64,000 bases of DNA from Shewanella jiangmenensis (GCF_018596335.1 NZ_JAHEPS010000005.1:248001-312000), one strand, 5' to 3'. Shown: positions 17,663 through 27,663, counted from the stretch's first letter. Notes: generated by a model not told the origin, from the letters alone. Translations and numbers: made by a program.

Positions 17663-18679
17663 CTATGTCTTAGCGAATTTTCGCTCGAGTGCCGTACCAA
17701 GCAGACTGAAGTAACCAAAAAGATACGTCGCTATCTCATCAAGATGCCACGCGTCAGGAAACGCGCCGTGGGGCATTTCGCCCCAGGAAGGTTTGCCCGA
17801 GCCTGAAACGCCAGAACCTGAAGTATCAGCGTCGAAAGTGCCAGAGTCGTACGCGTAATTGCCAAAAGCGTCGGCCACACTGTGATGGCTTTGCAGCAAG
17901 CCTGCGCCCGCCGACAGCAGTTCTTTTGATATCGCCTCGTTGGGAGCGGCGCCGCACACCAAAAAAGGACTAATCAGCCTGGATGGCAGGATTTCACCAC
18001 TGTCCCGGTCAATCTCGTCATACGTGCCGTGGCGCTGGATAGTCGCTTCAAAGGCACGCGCCATCAGCTCCGACGGATGGGCGAAATAGAGCCGGCCAAA
18101 CTGGCTGTCCAGCGCAATGGCACGGCGCACATAAGGATGTGACTCTTCACCATCGGCCGACAAAAAAACCTGTGCAAACAGCCGTTCAAGACATTGATTG
18201 AGCGGGTGCGGCTTAAGCTTTATATCCTTAAGCCAGCGCTCTGTGGCAAAGAGTGCCCTGGATGATGATTGCTGCTCATCGGCAAAGGCAACATCGGCCA
18301 GATGATGATCGAGCGCGTGCCAGTATTCATGGGCAAGTGCACCGGCGCCGGCATGTTTGGCAAGGGCAAGCGTGCGCTCCATAGGGGCATAATGGGCCAT
18401 CACCCCTTCCCGCCCGCCATGGCCATAAGCAAGATTAAGCCGTTCAGACAGACCTATGACCGCAGGCGACAGCTTGAGCACCAGCGCTAAATCCGCCAGC
18501 GCATCAAACATCAGATTGGCGGCGATGAGCGACTCTTCGCTGCTGACCCAGCGGCCAACCCGCACGTGCCCAAGGCCAAAGTGCTGCTTTACATCCAAAA
18601 ACGTGACCTGCTCGCCGCCGCGGTGATCCGGCCCGCGCCGGGAAAACTGAAGCTGCTTTGCCATTCGCTCAAGCTGCAT
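17663..18679 (-). CDS. CLCA_X family protein with a zincin-like HEYWH motif
   Basis: A 338-residue cytoplasmic-looking protein (no signal peptide or membrane segment). It contains a putative zinc protease signature HEYWH at 117-121 within GAGALAHEYWHALDHH, preceded by AHYAP. This region resembles the LPD1-type domain found in large polyvalent proteins of phages and conjugative elements. Conserved Shewanella and Vibrio homologues are annotated only as CLCA_X family. A late conserved block is FAHPSELMARAFEA. Residues 285-300 are Gly/Ser-rich and low in complexity. The ATG at 18679 has AGGAAGG upstream. Proteolytic activity is an inference from the motif. Confidence 0.75.
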   Translation of the reverse strand: MQLERMAKQLQFSRRGPDHRGGEQVTFLDVKQHFGLGHVRVGRWVSSEESLIAANLMFDALADLALVLKLSPAVIGLSERLNLAYGHGGREGVMAHYAPMERTLALAKHAGAGALAHEYWHALDHHLADVAFADEQQSSSRALFATERWLKDIKLKPHPLNQCLERLFAQVFLSADGEESHPYVRRAIALDSQFGRLYFAHPSELMARAFEATIQRHGTYDEIDRDSGEILPSRLISPFLVCGAAPNEAISKELLSAGAGLLQSHHSVADAFGNYAYDSGTFDADTSGSGVSGSGKPSWGEMPHGAFPDAWHLDEIATYLFGYFSLLGTALERKFAKT

Positions 18680-18814
18680 CGGGACCTTCCTGCCGAAAAA
18701 CGTCGCAAAGATGCATCGACTTAATCCAAATCAACAACTTCACCGAATACCTAAGCAAAAACATAAACGGAGTCGACATCAGCTGCGCGCTTAAGCACGT
18801 GCTTACGGCAGGTG

Positions 18815-19045
18815 TTATGCACGGTTGATATCACGTTTAACCTCAAATCCTTCGTCTGTGACCAAGGTCTCCAGCACCTCAATACGGCCCTTAAGCTCAG
18901 CAATCTCGGCACGCAGCGCGCTGACCGTCTTATCCTGCTGCGCGCTTAATTCGCGGTGGCTTTGGCGGATATCACTCAGTTTCACTATCATGCCGGCAAC
19001 AATAGCGATGGTTGGAATAAGCAAAGCAAGCATGGCAATGTTCAT
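18815..19045 (-). CDS. Small membrane-anchored coiled-coil protein, PspB-like
   Basis: 76 residues: one N-terminal transmembrane helix (MNIAMLALLIPTIAIVAGMI) followed by a basic/acidic coiled coil ending in the block RIEVLETLVTDEGF. The architecture and the C-terminal block resemble PspB (RIQALESILD in E. coli), but pspA and pspC are not adjacent. A clear AGGAG lies 6 bp before the ATG at 19045. It may be a stand-alone PspB paralogue; function not established. Confidence 0.7.
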   Translation of the reverse strand: MNIAMLALLIPTIAIVAGMIVKLSDIRQSHRELSAQQDKTVSALRAEIAELKGRIEVLETLVTDEGFEVKRDINRA

Positions 19046-19145
19046 AAAGGCTCCTGACAGGGCTGCGCCTTGAAATTGGTTTACAGGCCTTGGTCAATTA
19101 AGACCGTATCGACGAGCCCATTATGGCGCAGACGAAGCCTCAGGC

Positions 19146-19178
19146 CAAAAAACAAAGCGCGCCACCTTGGCGCGCTTT
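19146..19178 (-). terminator. Rho-independent terminator after the 497-aa secreted protein gene
   Basis: AAAGCGCGCC, a five-base loop and GGCGCGCTTT form a 10-bp GC-rich stem; on the minus strand it is followed by GTTTTTT. Confidence 0.85.
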
Positions 19179-19270
19179 GGTAACAAGCTGTGTTGAGGAG
19201 CAAAGCAGACTTATCTCGTTACCACAGCACATTACAACCACATCACATCTGCTGCAATACCGCGTGAGCC

Positions 19271-20764
19271 TTACATGTAGGCACGCTGGAACGAATCGCG
19301 CGACTCTTTAATGTAGGCTCTTGCCTTGACCGCGTGCTGCTCCCACAGTTTACGGTCATCCGCTTCGCTGAACGGATTCATCTCGGGTGACACAGAGCGC
19401 TCGAAGCGGTCGAAGAAAGTCAGTACCTGAGCCGTTATCTGATTAAAGCGCTCTTTATAGCCCTGGGTATTTTCAAGGTAGGATGAGGTGCGCAGCATAT
19501 ACTGCACCAAATCGGTTTGACGGCGTGCTTCTACCAGCGAATCGGCACGGCGTTTAATGTTATCGCGCACCCGTGAAATCACATTGCGGCGCGCCGCTTC
19601 ATCTTTACTCATCAGCGCCGCGTAAATCTCCTGATTCTGCCCAAGGCCGCCGTATTTCAGGGTCTCGGCCATAAAAAGCTCAAGGTCATTACGGAATGAA
19701 TCCGTACTCTTTAAAATCACCTGCAGCTCGTTATCAAGCGCCGTGGTTCTGGCAAGCTCGCGCTCAAGCTCCGCCATAAATTTCTCGGCTTTTTGATAAA
19801 TGGCGAGGCCATTTTCGCGGGCAAACTTTTTATCGTTGCGGCTCAAATCACCGTTTTCGATATTGGAGTTATCGAAAGTGGCCGCCAGAAAGGATTTGAA
19901 TGGCTCGGCAAAGGCCGTGTACGTGCCGGCGCTGACCACGTTTAACGTGGCGCCAACCAAGTCACCAAAGGGTTTCACCATCGAGCTTAAGCGCACCTGC
20001 TGCAGCGGCGAGGCAACCCGTTTGGTGTCGCTGAGGATACTTTTGAAGGTGTTATACACCAGCGGGTTTGCCATCTTGTTGCGCTCGGAAGTGGCAAGCA
20101 CAAAGGTAATGGTCGAGTAAATACCGTTGGCATACTCAAGGTACTGACGCTGGGTATCGAGCTGATTGGCAAAGCCGTTTGACAGGGTATCAATCGAGTC
20201 AGACTGCAGCTGATAATCCTGATCTTCTTTGATTTTCTCCAAAATGCCGGAGAGGATTTTCTGCTCGTTCTTCTGCAGCGCGGCATTCAGCTGAATTTTG
20301 CTGATGCTGACATCATCTATGCTGACTGAGCCGTTCTGGGTATCGACATCAAGGCGCAGATAGCGGCTCGCTGCTTCATCGATGGCAATGCGTCTTGCCT
20401 GAAAGCTGCCATCGCCCCCTTCCTGCTCGATTACCGCCACCGGATTCCAGATACTGTCGAGGCGGCCACCGTCGGAGCTGTACAAGCTTATCCGATATCG
20501 GGTCTGGGGCGATTCAGGGCGGATCCACAGCTCAAGTACCCCGGCTTCTGACACAGGCTGGCCGCTAATCATCACACTGGTGCCGGGGCCACAGCGCAGC
20601 GCCGCTTCGCCAGTGCGCGGGGTGGCATCTTTTCGGTCGCAGCCGTAAACGAACGACCACTGCGGCGCGGTACCTGTTTCAAAATCACTGGAAAACACCG
20701 CTTCCACCCCATGGGCACTCGCCACAGAGCCAAGCATACAAAGCGCCAGTACGTGAGTTTTCAT
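19271..20764 (-). CDS. Unrecognised exported protein, two-part architecture
   Basis: A 497-residue protein with a signal peptide (MKTHVLALCMLGSVASAHG). Residues about 25-155 look like a beta jelly-roll of the carbohydrate-binding/concanavalin type: FSSDFETGTAPQWSF, LELWIRPESPQTRYRISLYS, VSIDDVSISKI, with two Cys (42 and 58 or so) that could form a disulfide. Residues about 160-497 are predominantly helical with many heptad-like Leu/Lys/Glu stretches. I recognise no enzyme motif. The gene is monocistronic with a terminator. A role in surface binding is a guess from the fold pattern only. Confidence 0.75.
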   Translation of the reverse strand: MKTHVLALCMLGSVASAHGVEAVFSSDFETGTAPQWSFVYGCDRKDATPRTGEAALRCGPGTSVMISGQPVSEAGVLELWIRPESPQTRYRISLYSSDGGRLDSIWNPVAVIEQEGGDGSFQARRIAIDEAASRYLRLDVDTQNGSVSIDDVSISKIQLNAALQKNEQKILSGILEKIKEDQDYQLQSDSIDTLSNGFANQLDTQRQYLEYANGIYSTITFVLATSERNKMANPLVYNTFKSILSDTKRVASPLQQVRLSSMVKPFGDLVGATLNVVSAGTYTAFAEPFKSFLAATFDNSNIENGDLSRNDKKFARENGLAIYQKAEKFMAELERELARTTALDNELQVILKSTDSFRNDLELFMAETLKYGGLGQNQEIYAALMSKDEAARRNVISRVRDNIKRRADSLVEARRQTDLVQYMLRTSSYLENTQGYKERFNQITAQVLTFFDRFERSVSPEMNPFSEADDRKLWEQHAVKARAYIKESRDSFQRAYM

Positions 20765-20881
20765 CTGTTAATTCGCCTGCATCATTGCCATTGGCCCCGA
20801 GGGCCGGATCATCAGGCGCAAATCTAGCAAATTCACATCGAAAACAAAATGCTGCTTTACCGTTTGGCGCGCATAAAAGCA

Positions 20882-20904
20882 AAAAGACGCACAGGGCGTC
20901 TTTT
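20882..20904 (-). terminator. Rho-independent terminator after zapC
   Basis: AAAAGACGC, a five-base loop and GCGTCTTTT form a stem; the minus strand continues TTTTTGCTTTT. It lies 31 bp after the zapC stop. Confidence 0.8.
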
Positions 20905-20935
20905 CTGAGGGAATTTGAGGTGCGCTAAGCTACGC

Positions 20936-21469
20936 TCAGGCCGCCGCAATCTGGCGATGACGGGTCAGCTCATGCAGGCGGTTATGCATCACCTTGATGA
21001 TGTCAAACTGGGACAATATTTTACCGTCACCCAGTTCGCACTGTTTGCCAAGCACAATCACCATGGCAGCCTGCAAACCGTTTTCAACCACCATCACCAA
21101 ATGCCGCTCACCCTGGCATTTAAGTTCGAATACTTTACCCACATCGGCAAATACACACACATCACTGGCATCAAAATACCAGGATTTGGGCATTTGAGGT
21201 TTCAGCATAAAGGATGCGGCAGTTGCATTGAGTGCTATTTGTACAGCAGCGGCATCGGTAATTTTCAGGCGCTTTTGCATACGGTCGAGCAGGTCTATAT
21301 AGAACTTGGCGTGCTCGACGCTAAATTCCATATTATCCAACGCATCCGGAATAAGGAGCTTGGCTTTGTAAGGAGTCAGAAATTCCATTTCCGAACCTAA
21401 CGACACGCTTAGAACACCGTAAGCATCGTTATATCTCCATTGCCAATCCGTTTGTGGCATTAATAACAT
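20936..21469 (-). CDS. zapC: Cell division protein ZapC
   Basis: A 177-residue cytoplasmic protein homologous to E. coli ZapC (YcbW), which binds FtsZ and promotes bundling of protofilaments in the Z ring. Shared blocks are the N-terminal WQWRYND (DNWRWYYD in E. coli), LKPQMPKSWYF and the C-terminal IIKVMHNRL. It follows pyrD in the same orientation, the same pairing as in E. coli. Starts at 21469 and at the fourth codon (21460) are both plausible; I kept the longer one. Confidence 0.93.
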   Translation of the reverse strand: MLLMPQTDWQWRYNDAYGVLSVSLGSEMEFLTPYKAKLLIPDALDNMEFSVEHAKFYIDLLDRMQKRLKITDAAAVQIALNATAASFMLKPQMPKSWYFDASDVCVFADVGKVFELKCQGERHLVMVVENGLQAAMVIVLGKQCELGDGKILSQFDIIKVMHNRLHELTRHRQIAAA

Positions 21470-21575
21470 AACGTATACCTGTAATTAAGTTTACCAAAGG
21501 CATCATAGTAGATTATTTATCCAATATCAAAACCTTTTTCCTTGCAATATGACTGGGTTAACAATGTGTTATCTG

Positions 21576-21643
21576 GATCTTTTGATCCTGTTTTGCGATC
21601 GTTTCAGATCGCCAAAAACAAAAAAGGATCGCAAACGCGATCC
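21576..21643. repeat. Cluster of six GATC sites in three hairpins between pyrD and zapC
   Basis: GATC occurs at 21576, 21584, 21597, 21607, 21627 and 21639, six sites within 67 bp. They are paired into three inverted repeats: GGATC/GATCC, GCGATC/GATCGC and GGATCGC/GCGATCC. The last one is the pyrD terminator. Confidence 0.8.
21621..21643 (-). terminator. Rho-independent terminator after pyrD
   Basis: GGATCGC, a four-base loop and GCGATCC, followed on the minus strand by TTTTTTG, 20 bp after the pyrD stop. Confidence 0.85.
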
Positions 21644-21662
21644 CTTTGATTAATATTTATGC

Positions 21663-22682
21663 TTATTTTGAACTGTAAGCATCCACTATATCTTTAATTA
21701 ACTTCGGCCCCTGATAAATAAAGCCAGAATAGATCTGAACCAGAGTTGCACCCGCGTCTAATTTTGCCACAGCATCCTGCGCAGAATTGATCCCGCCCAC
21801 CCCAATAATTGGGATCTGGCCTTTAAGCTCGGTGGCGAGCTGTTTAATTACCTTGGTCGACAATTCAGTCAATGGTTTACCGGAAAGACCACCAGTTTCA
21901 TTGGCATTGGCAAGACCACTTACGCCGTCACGGCTTAAAGTGGTGTTGGTGGCAATCGCCGCATCAAAGTTATTTTTAATCAGTGATTGAGCGATGCTGG
22001 CAATTTCATCTTCTGTCAGATCAGGCGCAATTTTGAGTGCAATCGGCACATATTTACCGTGCTGTTTGGCAAGCTCAGTTTGCTTGGCCTTCAGGGATGA
22101 GAGCAGATCGTCCAGCAGATCGCCATACTGCAGGGTGCGCAGGCCCGGGGTATTTGGCGAGGAGATATTTACCGCGATGTAAGCCGCATGGGCATACACT
22201 TTGTCCATGCAGATCAGGTAATCGTTTTTACCCTCTTCTACCGGCGTGTCTTTGTTTTTGCCAATATTCACCCCAACCAGAATGTCGGTCTGTTTCGCTT
22301 TGAGGTTTGCCACCAGATTATCAACGCCTTTGTTGTTGAAACCCATGCGATTGATGATGCCCTTAGCTGGCTTTAAGCGGAACAGGCGCGGCAAGTCGTT
22401 GCCTGGCTGAGGACGCGGGGTCACGGTGCCCACTTCCACATGGCCAAAGCCCATGGCGTGGAATGCATCGATGGCTTCGCCGTCTTTATCAAGCCCCGCC
22501 GCCAAACCTACCGGATTGGGAAAGGTGATCCCCATGCAGGTAACAGGTTTGTTTGGGATCTGCTGGGCGTAAAACGCCGTCATCGGAGTATTGGCGGTGC
22601 GTTTAAGGCTGCCTATGGCCAGGTTGTGGGCTCGCTCAGGATCCATCTGGAACATGATTGACTGCGCGATTTTGTAAAACAT
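21663..22682 (-). CDS. pyrD: Dihydroorotate dehydrogenase, class 2 (quinone)
   Basis: A 339-residue membrane-associated flavoenzyme that oxidises dihydroorotate to orotate with ubiquinone as acceptor, the fourth step of pyrimidine synthesis. The N-terminal amphipathic helix [20 protein letters not shown] is the membrane-docking segment of class 2. The FMN/substrate motif [11 protein letters not shown] carries the catalytic serine characteristic of class 2. The C-terminal IIGVGGINS and [11 protein letters not shown] bind FMN phosphate. The length matches E. coli. It is followed by zapC, but an intrinsic terminator separates them. Confidence 0.97.
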   Translation of the reverse strand: MFYKIAQSIMFQMDPERAHNLAIGSLKRTANTPMTAFYAQQIPNKPVTCMGITFPNPVGLAAGLDKDGEAIDAFHAMGFGHVEVGTVTPRPQPGNDLPRLFRLKPAKGIINRMGFNNKGVDNLVANLKAKQTDILVGVNIGKNKDTPVEEGKNDYLICMDKVYAHAAYIAVNISSPNTPGLRTLQYGDLLDDLLSSLKAKQTELAKQHGKYVPIALKIAPDLTEDEIASIAQSLIKNNFDAAIATNTTLSRDGVSGLANANETGGLSGKPLTELSTKVIKQLATELKGQIPIIGVGGINSAQDAVAKLDAGATLVQIYSGFIYQGPKLIKDIVDAYSSK

Positions 22683-22821
22683 TGGATCTCCTTGGATTTT
22701 AATGTTTGTTACTTAAGAGGCCAGGCTGCCTGCAGGGTAAGGCGCACAGTGTACAGCAGCACTGTGTTTTTGGCCAAAAAAAGCCCCGGCATCTGCCAGG
22801 GCTTGATTGGGCTAAGCGAGC

Positions 22822-25800
22822 TTACTTCTGACCTTCGCAGTGAAGGATCAGCAGGTTCAGCTCACGCAGAGCGACCGAGAACTTGGCAAATTCATGACTT
22901 TGCGTCGTCTTGAAGTCAGCCAGCATGTGGAACCAACGCTCCAGCAGTGCACGGTTGGCGTCGATCCAGCCTTCAATGATGGCATCGGCGCTGCAGGTTT
23001 CACTGCAGGTACGCAGTACGGCCGAGCTCAGGGCACGCTGCTGCCAATCCAACTCTTCGCGGAAGGCGGCGCGGGCCAGAGCCTGCCAGTGGTTGGCCAC
23101 AGGCTGGGCGCTGATCTGCTCAAGGAACCAGTGCAGCTCAACCTTGGCACCGAGCTTGAAGTAAGTCTCGGCCACCAGCGATACCGGCTTGTTCTCACTC
23201 TGGGCGATTTGCGCAATGTCCAGCGACGAGAACAGGGTGCTCATGTTGGCAATCACATGGGCCACATCGTGAGATACCTGCTCTTTTTCAAGGGCATGGA
23301 TTTCAGCTTTGATGGCTTCCACTTCTTCGGCAACCATGTACTGATGTACGTTGGCCTTGAGTTCATCAAACACTGGCTTGAAGAAGGCCACAGTTTGCTC
23401 GATACCGAGGTTACGGTTGCGATGACGCAGGAACCAGCGACAGGCACGGCGCACGTTACGACGCAGCTGGTGCAGCATTTCCATTTGCACCACCGCAGGT
23501 ACCACACCACTCTGGCTGGTGATGGCCTTGGTAAGATCAGCCAAACCAAAGACTTCGCGAGCCATAGTGTAACAAATGGCCGCCTCGGCCACTGTGGCAC
23601 CGGTCTCATCCTGCATGCGCTGAACAAAATTCAGGCCCATGTCGTTCACCAGTTCGTTGGCGAGTGACGTGGCAATGATTTCACCGCGCAGCGGGTGGCT
23701 CGTCATCTTGTCGGCATACAAACCCTGCAGCTTTTTCGGGAAGTAGCTGATAAGAAGCTTCGACAGGAAACCGTCTTCGGTGATTTCTGGCGTCAGCAGC
23801 TGCTCTTTCAGCACCATCTTGGCGTAGGCAACCAGTACCGACAGCTCAGGACGGGTCAGCGGCTTGCCGGCGGCCAAACGCTCTGCCAGTTCGTCGTCAG
23901 ATGGCAGGAACTCGAGCGCGCGGTCAAGTTTACCTTCTTTCTCAAGGTAATGAATGAAGCGGATTTGCTCTTTGAGCTGCTCAGCGCCGCGTACCTGAGT
24001 CACAGAGATGGTACGAGTCTGATCTTTACAGTCCTGAATAACGATGTCGCTGACTTCGTCGGTCATCTCTTCGAGCAGGCGGTTACGCTGCTTCAAAGTC
24101 ATTTCGCCCTCGGCCACCATGGCGTTCAGCAAAATCTTGATGTTCACTTCGTTGTCAGAGCAGTCCACGCCGCCTACGTTATCCACGAAGTCGGTGTTCA
24201 GACGACCGCCGTTCATGGCGTATTCGATACGGCCAAGCTGGGTACAACCAAGGTTACCGCCTTCGCCGATGATCTTGGCGCGTACATCACGGCCGTTAAC
24301 ACGCAGACCGTCGTTGGCGCGATCGCCCACTTCGGCGTTGGATTCGCGCGATGACTTGATGTAGGTACCGATACCGCCGTTCCAGATGAGATCCACTTCC
24401 ATTTTCAGAAGCTCTTTCATCAGCTCGGTTGGGTTCATGCTGGCCTTGTCGGTACCCAGCATGGCCTTGATTTCAGGCGTCAGGGTGATGGACTTGGCGC
24501 TGCGCAGGAAAATACCGCCGCCCTTGGAGATAAGGTCGCGGTTGTAATCATCCCAGCTGGAACGTGGCAGGTTGAACAGGCGCTCACGCTCTTTAAAGGT
24601 TGCAGCTGCATCCGGCGTCGGGTCGATAAAGATGTGCATGTGGTTGAACGCAGCAACCAGACAAGTGTGCTCAGACAAGAGCATACCGTTACCGAATACG
24701 TCACCGGCCATGTCACCAATACCCAAACAGGTAAAGTCGGTGGTCTGGCAATCCACACCGATTTCGCGGAAGTGGCGCTTGACCGATTCCCAACCACCTT
24801 TGGCGGTGATACCCATCTTCTTGTGATCGTAACCGTTAGAGCCGCCTGACGCGAAGGCGTCACCCAGCCAGTGGTTGTACTCGATGGAGATGGCGTTGGC
24901 GATGTCAGAGAAGGTGGCGGTGCCCTTGTCGGCGGCCACTACCAGATAGGCATCGTCTTCATCGTGGCGAACTACGTCGGCAGGCGGCACGATTTCACCG
25001 TTGATGATGTTGTCGGTGATGTCCAAAAGACCGCGGATAAAGATGCGATAGCATTCCTGACCCTCGGTGAAGATGGCTTCACGGCCGCCGTCAACCGGTG
25101 CCTGTTTACACACGAAACCACCCTTGGCGCCCACAGGCACAATCACGGTGTTTTTCACGTTCTGTGCTTTTACCAGACCCAGCACTTCGGTGCGGAAGTC
25201 TTCGCGGCGATCGGACCAGCGCAGACCACCACGGGCCACTTTACCGCCGCGCAGGTGCACGCCTTCAACCCGTGGGCTGTAAACGAAGATTTCGAATGCA
25301 GGCAGCGGCTTTGGCATCTCGGGGATCATCTTGGGGATGAACTTGAAGGAGATGTAATCCTTGTTGTCGCCATCGGCCTTGGTCTGATAGAAGTTGGTCC
25401 GCACTGTGGCGTTAATCAGATCCAGATAGCGGCGGATAATGCGGTCATCATCCAGGCTCGCCACGTCATCCAGACGCAGGTTCAGTTGCTCTTTGAACTT
25501 GGTCAGGGTGCGGGTCTTGAGTTTTGGATTGAACTTGCGGATGAACATCTTCACCAGCAGATCGGCAATCTCAGGGTAACGGGCAAAGGTCTGCTCGATA
25601 TAGGCCTGGCTGAAGGTGGCGTCAATCTGGCGCATGTACTTGGCGTAGGCGCGCAGGATAGACACTTCACGGCCGGCAAGACCGGTCGACAGCACCAGAC
25701 GGTTAAAGCCGTCGTCTTCAAGCTTTTTGTTCCACACCTGATACAGGGCGTTCTGGAAGCGGTCCTGGCTATCGGCGAGGTTTTCGGTGTTGCCACCGGT

Positions 25801-27663
25801 TACCATCATCAGGAAGTCCAAAATCCAGAAGGTGGCGCCATCGGGAGTTTTCACTTCGTACGGACGCTCGTTGATCACGCGCAGGCCGAAGTTTTCCAGC
25901 ATCGGCAGCACGTCTGACAGGTGGATTGGCTCGTCTTTGTGGAACAGCTTCAGGCGTACCTTGTTGCTGTTGATGGCGGCTTCCTGTGGCTGGTAGAACA
26001 GCATGCCAAGCTTGTGCTCTTCATCCAGAGACTCAAGCTGGGCAATGTCCACCACGGCGGCATTGGGCAGCACGTCTTCTTTGTAAGAGCGCGGGAAGGC
26101 TGTCAGGTAGCGCTTGGACAAGCGGTTACCCTTCTCTTCACCCTTGGTGTGGTTGAGCGCGGTGTACAGCTTGTCTTCCCAGCTGCGGGCGGCTTCAATC
26201 AGATTGTTTTCAATGGCTGCCACATCTACATCCATATTATTGTTATCGACTTTTACTATGTAGTGGGTTCTGGCCAGAATGGACTCAGAGAAGTAAGTGG
26301 TGAATTCCACTTCTTCTTTGCTCTGGAAGTGCTGGGCCAGAATGCGCTGGGTGTCCTGACGCAGCTTGGTGTTGTATCTGTCTTTGGACACGTACACCAG
26401 GCATGACAGGAAACGGCCAAAACCGTCTTTGCGCACAAACAGCTTAAGCTTGTCGCGCTCCTGCATTTCCAGCACGCCATGAGCCACGTGGGCCAGCTCC
26501 TCGTCGCTCGACTGGATGATTTCATCCCGTGGCAGGTTTTCGAGGATGTTCACCAGCGCCTTGTAGTCGTGTGAACGCGGCACCAGGCCGGAGTTATCCA
26601 GCACGCGCTGTACTTTTTGCGCCAGCAGCGGGATTTCACGCGGGCTGCGGTTATACAGGTTTGAGGCGTACAGACCGATAAATCTGTCTTCACCCACCAC
26701 GTTGCCTTTCTTGTCAAAGCGCTTGATGCCGATGTAATCGACATAGGCCGGACGGTGCACGCGGCTCTTGGTGCTGCTCTTGGTCAGGATAAGCGGCGAG
26801 CTGTCGAGGGCTTCTTTACGGGCGCTGTCAGACAGGCTGGACAGCAGCAGCGACTCGACCTTGTGCTTACCGGGCTTGTTCATCAGACCGAGACCCGATT
26901 CGGTGTTGGCGACCAGCTCCATGTCACCTTCAACACGCTTAAGGTCGTACTGACGATAGCCAAGCAGGGTGAAGTGATGGTTGTTCAGGTAAGTCAGGAA
27001 GGCGATGGCCTGATCCAGATCGTCTTTGCTGCCGGGGTACGGGCGCTTTGGCAGCTCTTCGATGGTGGCTTTCAGCTTATCAGACATCACCTGCCAGTCG
27101 TTTACGGCCGCGCGCACGTCAGACAGTACAGACTGGATTTCATTCAGCAGAGTTTTCAGATCGTCTTCTGAGCTCTGACGGTCAATTTCCACCAGGAACA
27201 CGGCAACCTTATCGGCGCTGTCCGGGCTGTCTTTGACAAAGCCAACGTTGTCGATACCGGCTTCGGAGCGGCATACCGCCAGTGGCGTGTGCAGCATCAT
27301 GTGGGCAGTCACGCCCAGACGATTGAGCGCCATACCGAGGGAGTCGGTCAAAAACGGCATGTCTGCCTGCATGACTTCAATAATGGTGTGCGATGACTGC
27401 CAGCCGTGTTTGGCCTGGCTTGGGTTGTACACACGCACATGGGTTTCGCCGCTCTTGAGCTTGGACAGGGCATTCCACAGACTCAGTACGGCACCGTAGA
27501 GGTCGCTGTCGGTGCGTGCCTGCAAATCGTCTTTCGACATGTGGGCGTAGAGGCAGGTGGCGAATTGTTCAACTTGCTTTGCTTGTGAATTGGGGACTTT
27601 GGAATGGATCAGACTGACGACGTTCTCGAGCAGTACTGAAGGCATTGCATCTTTCAAGGCCAT
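22822..27663 (-). CDS. gdhB: NAD-specific glutamate dehydrogenase, 180-kDa class
   Basis: A 1613-residue cytoplasmic enzyme of the large (GDH180) class that deaminates glutamate to 2-oxoglutarate with NAD. Only the central part (about residues 700-1180) resembles ordinary glutamate dehydrogenase: KVARGGLRWSDRREDFRTEVLGL, VPVGAKGGFVCK and the dinucleotide region IIGEGGNLG followed by QLGRIEYAM. The long N-terminal part carries ACT-like regulatory segments; the C-terminal part is helical. Class members in Pseudomonas and Streptomyces are allosteric and act in amino-acid catabolism. Monocistronic; a TGACC-AA-GGTCA palindrome lies about 85 bp upstream of the start. Confidence 0.95.
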   Translation of the reverse strand: MALKDAMPSVLLENVVSLIHSKVPNSQAKQVEQFATCLYAHMSKDDLQARTDSDLYGAVLSLWNALSKLKSGETHVRVYNPSQAKHGWQSSHTIIEVMQADMPFLTDSLGMALNRLGVTAHMMLHTPLAVCRSEAGIDNVGFVKDSPDSADKVAVFLVEIDRQSSEDDLKTLLNEIQSVLSDVRAAVNDWQVMSDKLKATIEELPKRPYPGSKDDLDQAIAFLTYLNNHHFTLLGYRQYDLKRVEGDMELVANTESGLGLMNKPGKHKVESLLLSSLSDSARKEALDSSPLILTKSSTKSRVHRPAYVDYIGIKRFDKKGNVVGEDRFIGLYASNLYNRSPREIPLLAQKVQRVLDNSGLVPRSHDYKALVNILENLPRDEIIQSSDEELAHVAHGVLEMQERDKLKLFVRKDGFGRFLSCLVYVSKDRYNTKLRQDTQRILAQHFQSKEEVEFTTYFSESILARTHYIVKVDNNNMDVDVAAIENNLIEAARSWEDKLYTALNHTKGEEKGNRLSKRYLTAFPRSYKEDVLPNAAVVDIAQLESLDEEHKLGMLFYQPQEAAINSNKVRLKLFHKDEPIHLSDVLPMLENFGLRVINERPYEVKTPDGATFWILDFLMMVTGGNTENLADSQDRFQNALYQVWNKKLEDDGFNRLVLSTGLAGREVSILRAYAKYMRQIDATFSQAYIEQTFARYPEIADLLVKMFIRKFNPKLKTRTLTKFKEQLNLRLDDVASLDDDRIIRRYLDLINATVRTNFYQTKADGDNKDYISFKFIPKMIPEMPKPLPAFEIFVYSPRVEGVHLRGGKVARGGLRWSDRREDFRTEVLGLVKAQNVKNTVIVPVGAKGGFVCKQAPVDGGREAIFTEGQECYRIFIRGLLDITDNIINGEIVPPADVVRHDEDDAYLVVAADKGTATFSDIANAISIEYNHWLGDAFASGGSNGYDHKKMGITAKGGWESVKRHFREIGVDCQTTDFTCLGIGDMAGDVFGNGMLLSEHTCLVAAFNHMHIFIDPTPDAAATFKERERLFNLPRSSWDDYNRDLISKGGGIFLRSAKSITLTPEIKAMLGTDKASMNPTELMKELLKMEVDLIWNGGIGTYIKSSRESNAEVGDRANDGLRVNGRDVRAKIIGEGGNLGCTQLGRIEYAMNGGRLNTDFVDNVGGVDCSDNEVNIKILLNAMVAEGEMTLKQRNRLLEEMTDEVSDIVIQDCKDQTRTISVTQVRGAEQLKEQIRFIHYLEKEGKLDRALEFLPSDDELAERLAAGKPLTRPELSVLVAYAKMVLKEQLLTPEITEDGFLSKLLISYFPKKLQGLYADKMTSHPLRGEIIATSLANELVNDMGLNFVQRMQDETGATVAEAAICYTMAREVFGLADLTKAITSQSGVVPAVVQMEMLHQLRRNVRRACRWFLRHRNRNLGIEQTVAFFKPVFDELKANVHQYMVAEEVEAIKAEIHALEKEQVSHDVAHVIANMSTLFSSLDIAQIAQSENKPVSLVAETYFKLGAKVELHWFLEQISAQPVANHWQALARAAFREELDWQQRALSSAVLRTCSETCSADAIIEGWIDANRALLERWFHMLADFKTTQSHEFAKFSVALRELNLLILHCEGQK

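Noticed and set aside
24871..25917. 348-codon plus-strand frame inside gdhB
   Set aside because: Antisense shadow of the glutamate dehydrogenase; His/Val/Gly-rich composition typical of reverse translation.
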